Part shown: in pieces, positions 24,215 through 36,600 of the stretch
How positions within the stretch are numbered: position 1 is the stretch's first letter
Layout: every line of letters starts with the position of its first letter
Source of the DNA: Dermatemys mawii
Lineage: Eukaryota > Chordata > Testudines > Dermatemydidae
Direction: 5' to 3'
NCBI GenBank assembly: GCA_007922305.1
Contig: ML677326.1
Location: 55,298,785 to 55,362,784 of the forward strand
Length of the DNA stretch: 64,000 nucleotides
Translations under genes and position numbers: made by a program
The notes under the pieces: generated by a model
The model's database searches: none
Told to the model about the DNA's origin: nothing
The model's input: only the letters and a program-made list of their open reading frames with translations

Positions 24215-24489
24215 GACTTTGTCTACACTACTGGCTGGATCGACAGGTACAGATCGATCTATTGGGGATCGATTTATCGCATCTCATCAGGACGGCACTC
24301 CTGTTGACTCCGGAACTCCAGCTCACCAAAAGGCGCAAGGCAGAGTCGACGGGGGAGCCCGCCACCGACTGCTGCCGCTGTGAGGACAGCAGGTAAGTCG
24401 ACCTAAGATGAGTCAACTTCAGCTACGCTATTCATGTAGCTGAAGTTGTATATCTTAGGTTGACCCTCCCCGCTAGTGTAGACCAGGCC
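24215..24489. mobile_element. Harbinger-type MITE (275 bp)
   Basis: The left end GACTTTGTCTACACTAC follows TTA (24212-24214). The right end GCTAGTGTAGACCAGGCC is its inverse. The interior carries 'GGGGATCGATTTATCGC' and a 13-bp hairpin arm CAACTTCAGCTAC / GTAGCTGAAGTTG at about 24416-24450. Two relatives with the same hairpin are at 37802 and 55433. Open frames here are non-coding. Confidence 0.8.
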
Positions 24490-25054
24490 TATTCTCTTTT
24501 CTTATAAAAGCTTAGATGAATGAAGATCATTCTCCTAGCAAACTATAATTTATCAATATTTTTCTGGACAAGAAGTCACAGATGATTAACACTAACTTTC
24601 CATTTCAGGGGACCTGGACTGAAATAAAAATAAAGCTGGAGGACAGCTGTTGCTTATTCCTACTGGCTTTGAAGCCCATATTACAATTTAGCACAATCAT
24701 GCCCAGGAGATACCTAGGGAATAGTGAAGGGTTTATTCTCAAGGGGCACTGACAGTGCGGAGAAGAGCAATGAATGCTACATTATGTTATAGATGTAAAG
24801 CCTTTAAATATGGAGCTATGTGTGTTTTCACTGTACTTAAACCCTACCCCGCCCCCAGCCAATTACAATGTAAAAGGGGAAAACTCAAAGATATCAGCAA
24901 GTGGCTCAGAAGAAAAAAAATAGCATCAGAAGGCAATAGGTATTGAGCAAGAGTGGACAAGTGGCAATTATGTGAGAACCAGCACTTGCATGTCCCATCT
25001 TTCGCTCTAGAGAGTCAGTCTGGCTCCCTATCATTAGCATTAAAATTTAGTGGG
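24490..25054. other. No gene or recognisable repeat seen
   Basis: Unique-looking DNA between the MITE and the LTR-like block. Confidence 0.4.
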
Positions 25055-25640
25055 TGTGATGGTGTATGATTGCATGTGACCATTTATATTATTGATATTG
25101 CCACTGTTATACAATTGCAACAACTCTTGTACAAAATATGTCACATAAGATGTCAATAGAAAAATTACAAATTGCTAAGTATGATTATCCTGTTTATATG
25201 CTTGTATAATTTTTGTATCAGAAATTATAAAAATTGGCCATATACAGGCATCATACATATGTGCTGTATTCTTGGGTGACACCCACTAGGTAAAATTTAC
25301 ATTGAGGACGGACAGCTACATACTGATGGCCCATATGAGCCACAGAAGAAACCCATTTCACCCAGATAGCACTTCCTGTGGGAGCCTCAGCAGAAATATG
25401 GGCCATTGCTACCCCTATGAGTCATCAAGCCATTTAAGGACATGTGATATGCTCATGTGACCCAGGACTCCATCTTGAGCCAGTAACTTTCTACAAACTG
25501 GGCTATGAGCTCTGTTTTGAGACAATAAATTTCCAAGCACATGGCAGAGGACATAGAAGACCCCCGAGATATCTCCATTTTGCCTTTTTCCATCCCTGAT
25601 TTTCTGGACTGTGGATTTACAACTAAAAGGAGCAGATAAC
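25055..25640. mobile_element. LTR-like repeat
   Basis: From 'TGTGATGGTGTATGATTGCA' the sequence follows a turtle LTR family as I remember it: 'ATGTCACATAAGATGTCA', 'GATTATCCTGTTTATATGC' and 'GACTCCATCTTG' blocks in order. An AATAAA occurs near 25523. The right border and target duplication are not visible, so the extent is approximate. Confidence 0.45.
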
Positions 25641-25665
25641 ATGGACTAAGGATGGGACAAATAAA

Positions 25666-25815
25666 AATTATTATCCCCATACTTTACAAATGAGAAAAAA
25701 AAATCAGAAAGATTAAGCCACTTGCCAAAAATCATACAGAAAGTCTATGGAAGAGTCTGGAACTGAACCAAGATTTCTTGAATCCTAGGCCAATGCCACA
25801 ACCACATAATCTCTC
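25666..25815 (-). repeat. MIR-type SINE relic (minus strand)
   Basis: 'ATTATTATCCCCAT' followed by an 'ACAAATGAG' block, 'CAGAAAGATTAAGCCACTTG', 'ATCATACAGAAAG' and 'GAACTGAACCAAGA' match the reverse complement of the MIR core and 3' region. Divergence is high, as expected for this old amniote family. Confidence 0.7.
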
Positions 25816-27866
25816 TATATTGCTCACCATTCCCCATAAATTAATCTGCTTAAAAAAAAACCCTCCCCCTCAGACCTAGTTTTAACTCTTTGTCTTGTCT
25901 CATATCAGATTCTGACACTCCATTTACTGTACGCTATCCACAGTACTTCCTTGAGCCAAAATTCCAATATATCTATGTTATGCACAACATAAAAAATCAT
26001 AGCCAAGGGCAAATAACACAATCATTTTGTATGCATCACTAAAGGTAACAACTGATCTCCAGTCGCATACCAATGTGGAAATTCAATTATCGACTCCTTC
26101 TGATATTTATATTTAGCTCAAACTGTGCACTTGCAGTTTATGACATCAGCATTACCACTTGAATTATAGTCTTGTATTGAAATCAGAGATCACATATCAC
26201 CCTTGATAATAAGGGCAGACCTTCCAGTGTTTCTACAAATCTCTTCACACTACAAAGAGACAGCCTATATTCAGTTCAACCGTTTATCAGGGCATAAATA
26301 TTCAGGAACATTGAATCAGTTCATATGTCTTCACACTGCAAATATGCAGATATACATTTCATTAGTCAGTAAATTGAAACATGTCAGAATAAAATACATT
26401 TAACTTCCATTTTTCCTCTTGAAACATCTTTTTAATCAAGTTTTTATATTTAAATTGGAGTTATTTGCACAAGCTGAATTTAAATTTACTTCTTTTACCC
26501 ACCTTTACTCTTTTTTTCTGAATACTCTCATTCAGTTTAGAACACAGAAGTTGTATAAGTGATTCCTTTCTTTGCTTTACAATAAAATGTCAAACACAGA
26601 AATGTTGTGAGGAGTACTACAGCCATAACAAGATTATTTGAGTTTCTATGGACTTTGTTGTGTGCATGTGAATAAAAAGAATCAAAAAGTGTCCCATCAT
26701 TCCTACACATGACCTCTTTACAACAGAGAATAAAATAAAATGAAAAGGCGCAAATAAAGTTCTCAACAGGCATGAATGACCATGCTAATCTTACACAGAG
26801 ATCAGTCAACTGGAATGCTTCAGTGTAATTTCACTTAAGACTTATTCTGGGGTCAAAACAAGGATGGATTTTAATTAAGATCCCTGTTATGAAATGGTTA
26901 TTAAATAATTTCCTCTGTAGAGTTCTCCAGACAAGAGATGTCTCACTGAAATTTGAAGGCTGTTTATCAAGCACATTTTTCTGTAAATTTATTGTATGCC
27001 AATAACTATAATTTCCACAGGTCATCCAGTCACAATAGGCTTCTTAAATCTCTCTCTTGAGATATCTAATATTTCCAAAGGCACCTCAGGAGATAAAAGA
27101 CAGCATGCATTTTTAAACTTTCTATTTTCATCAATATACTCAGTATACGCAGTATAACTGAGAATTAGTGCATACAAGAATTACAAGACTTTTTAAATAA
27201 ATATTAAATTAAACTTACAGATTTCATTACTTCAGAAATTGATAACTGAATCCAATGCAGAAAATTTCAGAACAACTAGAACTTTGTAGTTCAGAAATTT
27301 CTCACAGGAAATGATGTTTCTGAGCTTTTAAGCTATTAATGGCCTATTTTAGAAGAAGAAAAAATAGCAGGTAGGGAAGAACTGGTGGACATACATGTTT
27401 TGTTGCAGTTCAGTCAACTCTTTGTACCTATGCTAGCTATGAGTGTTTGTGTACCACTACACTCCGCTAAACTGAATGTCAGACAGTTTAAGTGTCACCA
27501 TGTAGTGACTAGCTTATAGAGAATTATGGACGTAATACTGCTATTAACAGATATTCCTTAGCCTCTTTTGCAGGGGCTGGAATTGCTAGATTTTTTCTCC
27601 ACTTCTGCATATTAGTAGTTTCAGTGCTATTCATGGTAATTTGTGGGTATGGCTTTTTACAACCTTCCTCCAGTCAATCAATATCACAGGATAGCAGCCA
27701 AACAGCAGAGGCATTAGCAAGTGATAAGGAAAAGAGATCAGGTGGGGATAATGCCAGAGAAAATATACTGGAATCACAAAAGAACAAAGAAAAGTGTTAC
27801 TAAGTGCTAGATCATAACACATATTCCATTGCATTGTTCTGTAACTACAGAGGTCTACATAAAGTC
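25816..27866. other. No gene or recognisable repeat seen
   Basis: About 2 kb of AT-rich unique-looking DNA. Open frames (66-100 aa) have no recognisable domain. Confidence 0.4.
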
Positions 27867-27868
27867 TA

Positions 27869-28303
27869 GGGTGACCACCAATCCCAAATTGGGTGGGACA
27901 GTCCTGAAATGTAGAATAACTCTGGGACAACATTTGTCTCAGATTTCCTGTGGTGCCCCTCTGCGCCAGCCAGAGGCTCAGGGATGGTACCAGTCTCTTC
28001 CCAGTGGGCAGGGTGAAGTGGTCCTTCGCCCCTCCCTTGCCACAAGGCCCCTGGGCAGGACAGAAGCCAGAGTCGGGCAGTAGTAAGAGCCACTCAGGCA
28101 GCCACTATGGGGACTCCAACTCTAGCCTCTCCACCTGCCCTAGACAGTGTGCCACGGGGTCAAGGACACAGTCAGGGGTGCTCCTGGGCATCCTAGCCTC
28201 CTGGCTCCTAGCCTGGCCAGGGGGCAGGGGCTTGGGGAAGAGGAGGAGCAGAGGAAGGGCCCCTACATGTCCCACTTTTGCCACCTAAATAGGTGGTCAC
28301 CCT
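27869..28303. mobile_element. TA-flanked MITE, long form (435 bp)
   Basis: GGGTGACCACC at the left and GGTGGTCACCC at the right are perfect 11-bp inverted ends, flanked by TA at 27867-27868 and 28304-28305. The termini are the same type as in the 121-bp element at 21621. The core is GC-rich (about 27950-28270) and yields spurious frames of 75-112 aa. It may be the same family with an acquired or retained core. Confidence 0.85.
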
Positions 28304-28305
28304 AA

Positions 28306-29479
28306 CACAGCCTGAGGGGGTACAATTCTGTGATCCATGACTGCCCACTTTTTCCGATCTTTCCAGAGTCAGACATATGATTGCAGGGTGAGCTGGAGGA
28401 CAAATTGGGCCATACATCTAAAGAACTTTTTGCTGAGTTGTGGAGGGACAGCACATTATCAGTCGCATGTATTGTGGATTTTTCATCAATTAAAATTTTT
28501 TAAATGAAATTGGATGTCTTTCGAATTTGATATGCTGTAGCTCAGCCAGATGTTATGGGCTAAATGCAGGGATTGCTTGGTGAAGGCCTATGGCTTGTGC
28601 AATCCAAGCGTTCAAATGGGGTCCCTGCTAGCCTTATAATCTTTGAATCACCCCCACTACAATTAGTAAAAGATAGTATATCGTTTTCTTCAACTATAAA
28701 AGATCCTATTCAACCCCTCTCTCTTCCCAGGAGTATAATTCAGTGTCTGCGCAGAGATAGTGGTTGAGAGACGCTTAGAGGGGAGGAGTGCACTTGCACA
28801 AGATCTCTGCTTGCTCAGGCATCTTTGAAAGTTCAGACTATGAGTTCATACTTCTAGGAACTTAGCTTCTCCACCACAGGAGGAGGAAAGGATGAGTTGA
28901 CTCTTACCCAATTCCGGCGATCATAGAAATTTTAAATCTGATGCTTAAAGCTTTCAGTCATCTTCTCTCTCCAGATAAACCAGTCTGGTAGTATGATTAT
29001 TGTATTTATTAAATAAAGAAAAAGTGTAGAATATACTATTCTGTCAGTTAGAGCGCTGAACAACTTTTCTGCCTTTCTGCTGTTGCACTACTTGTCTCCC
29101 TTCAATTCATGTGGCTTGCTTCCAGTGAAATGCTCCCTATTTCTATTTTCTTTGGCTTTAGACCTTGCACACAGTGCCATATATTCTCAAAGTAAATGAA
29201 AAGACACAATCTAATACATGGAAGATGATGAACATAATACAGTTGAGTATTTTTGTGTCTGAGGGTTCTGTAGACGAAATGCATGTTAAGAAAAGATCTT
29301 CTGGTGGGAAGGGAGAGAGAGCAGTTGGTGGACCTGAAAGAGGAGGCTGTTCTAAGTATAAGGTTCGGGATGATGGAGGGATGGCAAAAAATGGGAAAGG
29401 GAGATTAAAGGGACATAGTGACAACACGAAGAAAGAGACTAGTATTTATTACTGTCTGTCAGTAGCTCCTAAAATCCCT
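28306..29479. other. No gene or recognisable repeat seen
   Basis: Unique-looking DNA. The 112-aa frame around 29165-29503 lacks a domain. Confidence 0.4.
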
Positions 29480-29514
29480 GTGCCAAGTGATATGCACATG
29501 TAACTAAAATATGG

Positions 29515-29725
29515 TCCATGCCCTGGAGAGTTTATAATTAAGTATAAGATGGGATACAACAGATGAATTTTAAAAAAGCAAAACAGAGAAACATAAGATA
29601 CCAGTGAGAGGATTATAATCAGCATGATAGGCAGGTGTCACAACACACGAAGGATTGCTAAATATTTAGTAGGCAACTAAGAGAAGTGAGTTTTAAAGGA
29701 GGACAAAGTGGTGGCTTTGTGGATT
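29515..29725 (+). repeat. Interspersed repeat shared with 62264-62720, copy 1
   Basis: 'GTATAAGATGGGATACAACA' and 'AATCAGCATGATAGGCAG', then 'GAGTTTTAAAGGAGG', follow the same order as 'TATAAGAGACAACAGATGG', 'AGTCAGCATGATAAC' and 'GAATTTTAAGTAGAG' in the copy near 62360-62530. I remember it as the distal part of a repeat whose start resembles an ancient LINE tail. Confidence 0.5.
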
Positions 29726-29829
29726 TTTATAGCAAAAATCGATCATTAAACCATTTTCATTAGCAAAAAAGACAAAATATTTGTCCTGGGCCAGGTGTGT
29801 AGCACTGCTCAAATATCTGTTATATTTTC

Positions 29830-30225
29830 CTCTCTGTGACTTGGTGCTGGGTAAGGAGTGCTTAATCAACCCCAGCCACGCCTGCTCCAATGAAGAAGAG
29901 TAAATTGTAGCTGGCTGAATAGGCCAGTGCCTGGCCAGCCTAATTAGCTGGGGGCTATAAAGGAGGAGGGGAGGAAGAGCCAGGATTAGGGGGAAAAGGA
30001 GAGGCCAGAGGTTGAGAGGGACTGGTGGCTCTGGTCTTCTGCTTGCGAAGTCTGGCTCCAAAATCCTGTATACAGATAGTAAGGTGCTGGGGGGGGGGGG
30101 GGGGGGAAGGGAAACAGATATAAACAAAATACATTGATGATTGCATCAGCCTGAGACATCCTTGACTGGTTTGTGAGGGCAGCAGGGGCAGAAGCAAGAG
30201 GGACCCACCAGCTGTGCCTCGCTAT
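29830..30225. mobile_element. LTR-like fragment with poly-G tract
   Basis: 'GCCTAATTAGCTGGGGGCTA' with TATAAAGG at about 29956 resembles the TATA region of a turtle LTR family. An uninterrupted run of 18 G near 30090-30107 follows. Proline-rich frames on the minus strand arise from this G tract. Termini are not identified. Confidence 0.35.
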
Positions 30226-30780
30226 ACTCTCCAAGTGATTCTTACAATATATCTTGCCTCGTGGCCACGCATAGGTGCCTCCTTTACTTTCACTGTTCGA
30301 GTGACCCTTTTTGGCACATCAGTATAAAAAGTATCATGATAGACACATTTCTCAGCATTGTCAAAATAGAGGATCTGTCTATAGCAGAGATGGCATTTGC
30401 AGCAATATGCAGGTTTCCTCTCTAAAAACATGTTGATTTGGCACCTATTAAAATGGGCCTCATGCCATCTTCACAGAGGAGTGCAAGTCTTCACCACCAA
30501 GCTACCATGTAACATACCAGTTATGAGTCAGGAACAGGATTCTTAAGTGAGAACATGCACATGCTGTCAAATTTCTATTTATACACTTCTGGTTAAAGCA
30601 ATCTGCCATTGCTAATTCTGCTCTGAGATAAATTAACCTTCCAAATGTGAAAAGTTAGTTCTGTAGAGACAAAGTAATATTTTAGCTTATTTGAGTTACA
30701 AATAATGATGTATGGAAACAGAACAAGAATTATATTATCCTTAGCAGTCCTATAAAGAGCTCCTTTGTCCTCAAAGTGAT
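30226..30780. other. No gene or recognisable repeat seen
   Basis: Unique-looking DNA. Confidence 0.4.
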
Positions 30781-30794
30781 CTACAAATAAATGT

Positions 30795-30910
30795 TATTTA
30801 TAAAATGGGGAATTCGAGGCAGAGAGAGTAAGTGACTTTTCAAAACCACTGAGGGAATACATTGAAGATAGGAGGTAGAAATTAGGAGTTTTTAACTCCC
30901 ACTTCTGTGC
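30795..30910 (-). repeat. MIR-type SINE relic (minus strand)
   Basis: 'TTTATAAAATGGGGAATTCG', then 'AGGCAGAGAGAGTAAGTGAC', 'AAAACCACTGAGG' and 'CTCCCACTTCTGTGCTC' correspond to the reverse-complement MIR signature 'AAATGGGGAAACTGAGGC...TTAAGTGACTTGCC'. It has the same orientation as the copy at 25666. Confidence 0.65.
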
Positions 30911-31184
30911 TCATACTCTACAAACTCTCTCTCTCTCATTCTATTTCATGGGTGATTGTGATTGCTAAAGTTAGGCATGCCAGGTTCCATTGTAACCCTT
31001 TGTGGCATGTACTTGTATGTAAGGTTGCAGAAAAAATTGAATTAAGTTTAATTGATTTTTACCTTAAGAGTAATGGGCCATATTATCAGAGTTTAGTTAT
31101 GCCATTTCGTGATGGAAATGCTCCTGCAATTACACACCCGATGTGCATGCACAGTTATTGTGATTGAGCATTCACACTTACAGT

Positions 31185-31511
31185 AAGTGAATTAACTAAA
31201 AGACAACAGGAAATAAGAAGAGGTTCATAAATACATTAGGAACAAGAAAAAGATGAAGGAAAGTGTGGCTCATCTACTTAACAGGGAAAGAGAGCTAATA
31301 ACAGATGGTAACAAGAGAGCTGAGGTGTTTAATGCCTATTTTATGTCAGTCTTCACTAAAAGGTAAATTGTGACCAGATACTTAACAAGTAATACTAACA
31401 GCAAGGGTGAAGGAACATAAGCCAAAATAGGTAAAGAATGGGTTATAGAATATTTAGCTAGGTTAGATGTATTCATATAAGCTAGACTGGATGAAATGCA
31501 TCACAGGGTTA
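31185..31511 (+). mobile_element. CR1 LINE ORF2 relic, left piece
   Basis: One frame reads EVHKYIRNKK and then 'ELITDGNKRAEVFNAYFMSV', matching the CR1 segment between endonuclease and reverse transcriptase ('KYI..K.K', 'A..LN.FF.SVFT'). Further on, 'VIEYLARLDVF' and 'DEMHH' match the start of the reverse transcriptase ('V.EYL.KLDV', 'PDEMHPR'). Stops and frameshifts show long decay. A palindromic MITE interrupts it at 31512. Confidence 0.85.
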
Positions 31512-31747
31512 TGTCTATACAGCAATTAGACACGCGTGGCTGGCCCATGCCATCTGATTCATGCTGGGTTCACGGGGCTGTTTCATTGCTGTGTACATAT
31601 CTGGGCTTGGGTTAGAGCCCTGAATCTAGGACTCTGTGAGGTGGTAGGGTCTCAGAGTCTGACAGCCTACACAGTACAGCCCTGCAGCTCAACCCTGAGT
31701 CAGCTGGCACTGGCCAGCTGCAGGTTTTTCTTTGGTGTGTCAACATA
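31512..31747. mobile_element. Palindromic MITE inside CR1
   Basis: Left 'TGTCTATACAGCAATTAGAC' and 'GTGGCTGGCCCATGCC' pair with right 'GAGTCAGCTGGCACTGGCCA' and 'GTGTCAACATA' as a large imperfect fold-back. CR1 coding similarity stops at the left end and resumes beyond the right. The family is a familiar turtle fold-back element with 'GTCTACACTGCAATTAGACA' ends. The exact border bases and target duplication are blurred. Confidence 0.7.
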
Positions 31748-32190
31748 CTGTAGGGTGCTGCTAAGAAACAAGCTGAAACAATCTCAGAACTGTTAGTGGT
31801 TACTTTGATAACTCAGGGAGGAAGTCTCAGAGAACTGGAGAAGGGCAAATATACAGCTATCTTTACAGAAGAGAATAAAGATGATCCAGGGAATTCTAGA
31901 TCACCTTATGACATTCTTATAAGCAAATTAAGGAATATAGTCTAGATAAAGATACAAAAGTGGGTGCAAAACTGTACTCAAAGGGTAGTTATCAATGGTT
32001 CGCTATCAAACTGGGAAGACAGATTTAGTGGGGTTCTATAGAGGTCTGTCCTGGGCCCACTATTAGTCAATATTTGCCAATAATGACTTGGATAATAGAA
32101 TGCAAAGTGTGATTATAAAATTTATAGACGACCAAATTGGGAAGGGATGCTAGCACTTGAGAACAGGATTAGGATTCACAATGACCTAGA
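31748..32190 (+). mobile_element. CR1 LINE ORF2 relic, right piece (reverse transcriptase)
   Basis: Similarity resumes with 'GAGAACTGGAGAAGGGCAAA' and 'AAGATGATCCAGGGAATTCT', matching the CR1 'DW..ANV..IFKKG...PGNYR' stretch. At about 31955-32095 'WVQNC..RVVINGSLSNWED.FSGVL..SVLGPLL' follows the reverse-transcriptase 'GVPQGSVLGP' region. At 32121-32132 the frame reads FIDD, the decayed catalytic box usually F(A)DD in CR1. A central part is deleted. Confidence 0.85.
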
Positions 32191-32199
32191 TATATTAGA

Positions 32200-33244
32200 T
32201 TGATTACACACAAACAAGGTGTGTTTTTGATTCCTGATTTGGTGAGCATGTCTCCTAGAATTCTCACATTTATCATTTGAAAAATTCACTTTTGTACATA
32301 TTTGATATTTGCTTAAAGTTCATCTCTATGAATATGCTTGCCTATTAACTTTTTTGCTAGAAAATTCAGAGAGCAAACACAAAAAGGTGCATGAACATAA
32401 TTCTCACAAAATTGGAATAAATATTCTTTTTTACAGTGTTTGTCTAGTTCATTTGTAGAGCTAGGTTAATACTAAACTGAGCTATGGAAAGGCTGTAAAG
32501 CTAAAGTCAGAAACTTTAAGAGGCTAAGGCACAATCCTCCATGTGCTTAAATAAATATAATCCCTTTACAGCCTGAAACTCATCATACTCTATATCATCA
32601 TCATCAAAGTATGGTACCTTAATCCAAATCCTTAATCCATTTTGCCATTTAAACTGAAGAAAGTACACAACTGTAGTCACAATAGTTTCTCTTAAATATT
32701 TTAGCACAAATTTGCCATAAATTATGTAGTCCTTCTTGTCTACTTACAAAAATACGAGAACTTGGTATGAGCTGTCTATTCTGCTTAAAGTATTAAGAGG
32801 AGAAAGATACACTGGATACTAGCACCAAGTTCAATTCCTAATTTTTTCAGAAGCATAACATATGGCACATGCGCATGGCTTCACACTTAACTCTAGTGCA
32901 AAGTATCATTAGGTTTCCTCACACATGCTCTTCTTCTACTCCTCCAGCAGCAGATCTTCTCTGGATAATAGGACTGAAGAGTTTTTCCATTGGGTCTCAC
33001 TTCAATTTTAAGTTTGTTCCTAGGTACTTACACACAGTGATCTCTGTGACAAGTAATAGGTGCCAGTAATGTGGAGTACTCCAAGAAGTATGAAGTTCAG
33101 GCACAAAAGCTGTCACCCAGCTGTTGCACCAGAGAGGAAGAATGGGTCACCTCAATCCCTTACTCTCAAGACAATCTACAGACCAAAAAGGATAAAATGA
33201 GGTGGCTACTTGACTCCCCTTGAAAAAAATATATTGTCAAAAAT
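32200..33244. other. No gene or recognisable repeat seen
   Basis: AT-rich, unique-looking DNA. Confidence 0.4.
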
Positions 33245-33600
33245 AGAATCAACAGCTAACACGAGGTGAGGGTGGGAGTTAGAGTCAGTAGGGAGGAGGA
33301 AGAGAGCCAAAGTAGCCCTAGAGGGATTAATATAAGCAAGAAGGGTAAATTAGCAATAAACTGCACCTGGAGGGAAGGTAGGCCTCTATGAGGCTTAACT
33401 GAGGTTGAAGCGCACTAGGACAGAAACAGGCAGGGCTTCTATAAGGCCAAGGAGCTGGCAACAGAGCTCTAGGGTTGCAGTGAGAAAGTCTGCAGTCAGT
33501 CTCTGATATAAGGGTGGAGAATAAGAGCCAGTAATAGGAGGGTAGAAAGCAGTCCAAGGAAGAAACAGTGTTATTGTCGAAATTTCCCCTTCCCCATTAA
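33245..33600. mobile_element. LTR-like fragment
   Basis: 'CACCTGGAGGGAAGGTAGGC', 'GAAGCGCACTAGGACAG' and 'GCAGGGCTTCTATAAGGCCA' recall a turtle LTR family, the last near its TATA box. Termini are not visible. Assignment rests on recognition only. Confidence 0.35.
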
Positions 33601-36600
33601 ACTGCAGTTTCTTAGGTGCAAGTTGGCAGCTGCCCTCTTCCACAGAGGCAGTTGTAGTCCAATAGTTCTATATATGTAATCATCATGTAACACTTCATGA
33701 GAAGTGCTGTGCAAGTGTAATATTCTATTACCAAATACTTAATTGGAACATGCTGAATTGGGACAGTCACTTTACTAAGATATCTCCCAGGAAACTGATT
33801 TAGCTAATGATACTGAATGGCAATAACCATTGCTTAAACAGGACACTATTAGAACAAATTCAACATAAGGGGATGAATTTAGATAGTGTTAATTGGTGTT
33901 TAACCAACTGATAAATTGGTATGAATGTGTAATCTCTTGTCTTTTAATACACAAATTGCCAAATAAATTTTAAGGGATATATGTTCTGCATAGAAGGTGT
34001 TAATCAAAGACCATTGATTCATAAGGCTTTAAACCAAGTAGTTCCAGAAAAGAAGGTGGGGGGATGACAAGGAAGCTTCCAGATGACTTTCACTGTTGCC
34101 AAAAAAACAAACAAAACAGATAAGACATCCAATAAAGGCCACTGCATGTATGGCAACATGAAAAGAGAGAGAGATATCAGGTGCTGACCTCTCTCCTCTC
34201 CTCAAATGTTTTATGCCTATTTTTAAACAACAAAACACTTGACATACAAACTAGAGATTTTAGACTGTAAGGGAAACTTTTAAGGGAAATGAAATCTACT
34301 TTATATTTTATAAGGAAAACCTTAACTTTATCTCTCATGGTTTAGCATTTTTATATATATTTACCCATGTAATAATTCTCTGCTAACAAAGATGGGAGTT
34401 TTGTCTCTCTTTGTTCCTCCAATGCCTTTTATGAAACTACTTATCCACACAGCTCAGAAAAATCAGCCCCTAGAACAGGTACTGGAAACTGAATATAATT
34501 AAAATGGTGAGGCACTAAAATATGAAATGACAGTAATGCTCATAAAATAAATGCCACATTTACACATATTAAACATTAATATAAAAATTCTATGGCATTG
34601 TTGTCATAGAACCTGTCAAGCGCATGAATAATCTTGCATTCTTGTGTATCCATTTATCATCTTCAGCCTTCTGAGTCGCCATGACTTTGGAATAAATGGT
34701 GCTTACTATGTGGGCCAAAGCATTTATCACTTGTGTAGTGTCATTCCACATAGTTTTACAGCTGCAAACAGAACTATAGGTATTGATTTTATAAAGTTCA
34801 CACTAGATGTAATCAAAAGCATGGAAATTAAAAGACTGATAAAATCTAAGCAGTGGAAAGTAATGAATAAAAATATAGTACAACTGTAGCCTCTAGAAAG
34901 TGGATGAAATAATGGGTAGATGACCTTCAATTGTATTGCCACATTAACCTCGGTAGGCTGAAGAAGTTTATATGGTCCTCCCCAATGAGGACCTCCCACA
35001 GACAGCCAAAATGAAGTGATTAATTACAATCTAGGTTTTTTTCATGTCAACAAATGAGAGAAATAAATACACATGGCAGGAGGGGAGGGGGAGAATCTGA
35101 GGAAAGGGGTCAGATAAGATAAAGGTTCCAAATAAGAAATTAGTTGAGACGTGTACATCTTGATGGTTCTGTTTTTTTTCCTGTAGGATGGGTGTTTCTT
35201 ATTTAATTCAATTCAATTCTTGTAGGGACCACACTTACTTTAAGAGGGATATGAATGAAAAAATTGTAAAGACATGCATTGTTTAAAAGAAGGCACAGGG
35301 GCAAGAATAGGACAAGGAAATGAATGTGAGATTGAGACTGGTATCACTGTAAAAGTGGGGGAGGGTGAGGAGACTCATATGAAGATGTAGACCAGAGAAA
35401 TGTAGATAGACTAAGCAATGTAGGTTCTTGAACGCATGGACAAGGCTGGACTACACATGTAAGATAAGAACAGAAAGCTATGAGTCCTCCCAGCTGAAAA
35501 ACGTTCCTTCAACCAACCTACTACTTTTTCTGACCGCTCTGATGCCTGGTCACAGGGACAACAGAAGCCAGCTGAAAATCTTGGATTTCCACTGACTTCA
35601 ATAGGATTAAAATAGGGCTTCTTGGTCTACGGAGGGTGCCAGGCTTAAAAATAAAATTAAAAAAAAAATCAGTCAGTTGCATACATCTTTTCAGAAATAA
35701 AGTATTCTGACAGTTTGAAGCTACCTCTAAGAAGGCACACTTCACATAACTCAAAGAAACTATTTAAAAAAACGATTAGACGACGACTTTAGAATAGTCA
35801 GAAAACAGAACCCAGACATGCATCAGCCCAGTGATTAGTTCATATCACCAACTCATCCAGTTAATCAAGTCAGTTAACAAAATTCAGATTAAGTGCTAGA
35901 GCTGTTGCACCAACACACTACTATTTCCAACTTAATTGGAAGAAAGAAAATATCCACGTCCAAGCTACAATCTCTCAGCTAGTATAGGGCTGACAAAAAC
36001 ATGAGAATAGCAGCAGTCAGCTGTTGGTATTATGACTTCCCCTTAGGCATGTGACATCACAGCAATGGAAAGAATTATTTTAGAGGTCAGAGCATTTGGA
36101 AGCTGACATACCAGACTTCAGTTGTCACCAATGGCATGGCACCTGAAACAACACCTAGTCAAATTTCATTTCCAGAGCATATCTGGCATAAAGTAGCAGA
36201 TATGAAAGGCTGACAAGAAGGCTTTTCAAATAATTTCTAAAAATGCCATTTAATTCTTTTAAAAAAGTGGGAAAACTAAATCAAACACCATTTTTTAAGT
36301 AATTACATGGGTAATCATGTAATCACCATAGTCTCCTGAAATGGAGAGAATGGTAGGTTTGCATCGGGCAGTGTTCCACTGTTGCTTTTGTTAATGTACT
36401 AATGAGCCATTTTCACACTAGAGCCAACCTGGCATCACCAGTTACAATAAATTTACTGCAAGAATACTGCTGTTTGTAATTAGCTCTTCATTACACAATC
36501 AGGCTGATGTAGAGAAACTGTCTTATGATTTGCTCAGCAAATGAAGCAATATAATTACACCTCACTTGAAATCAACAAATTAGACTGCTGTTTGCAATTG

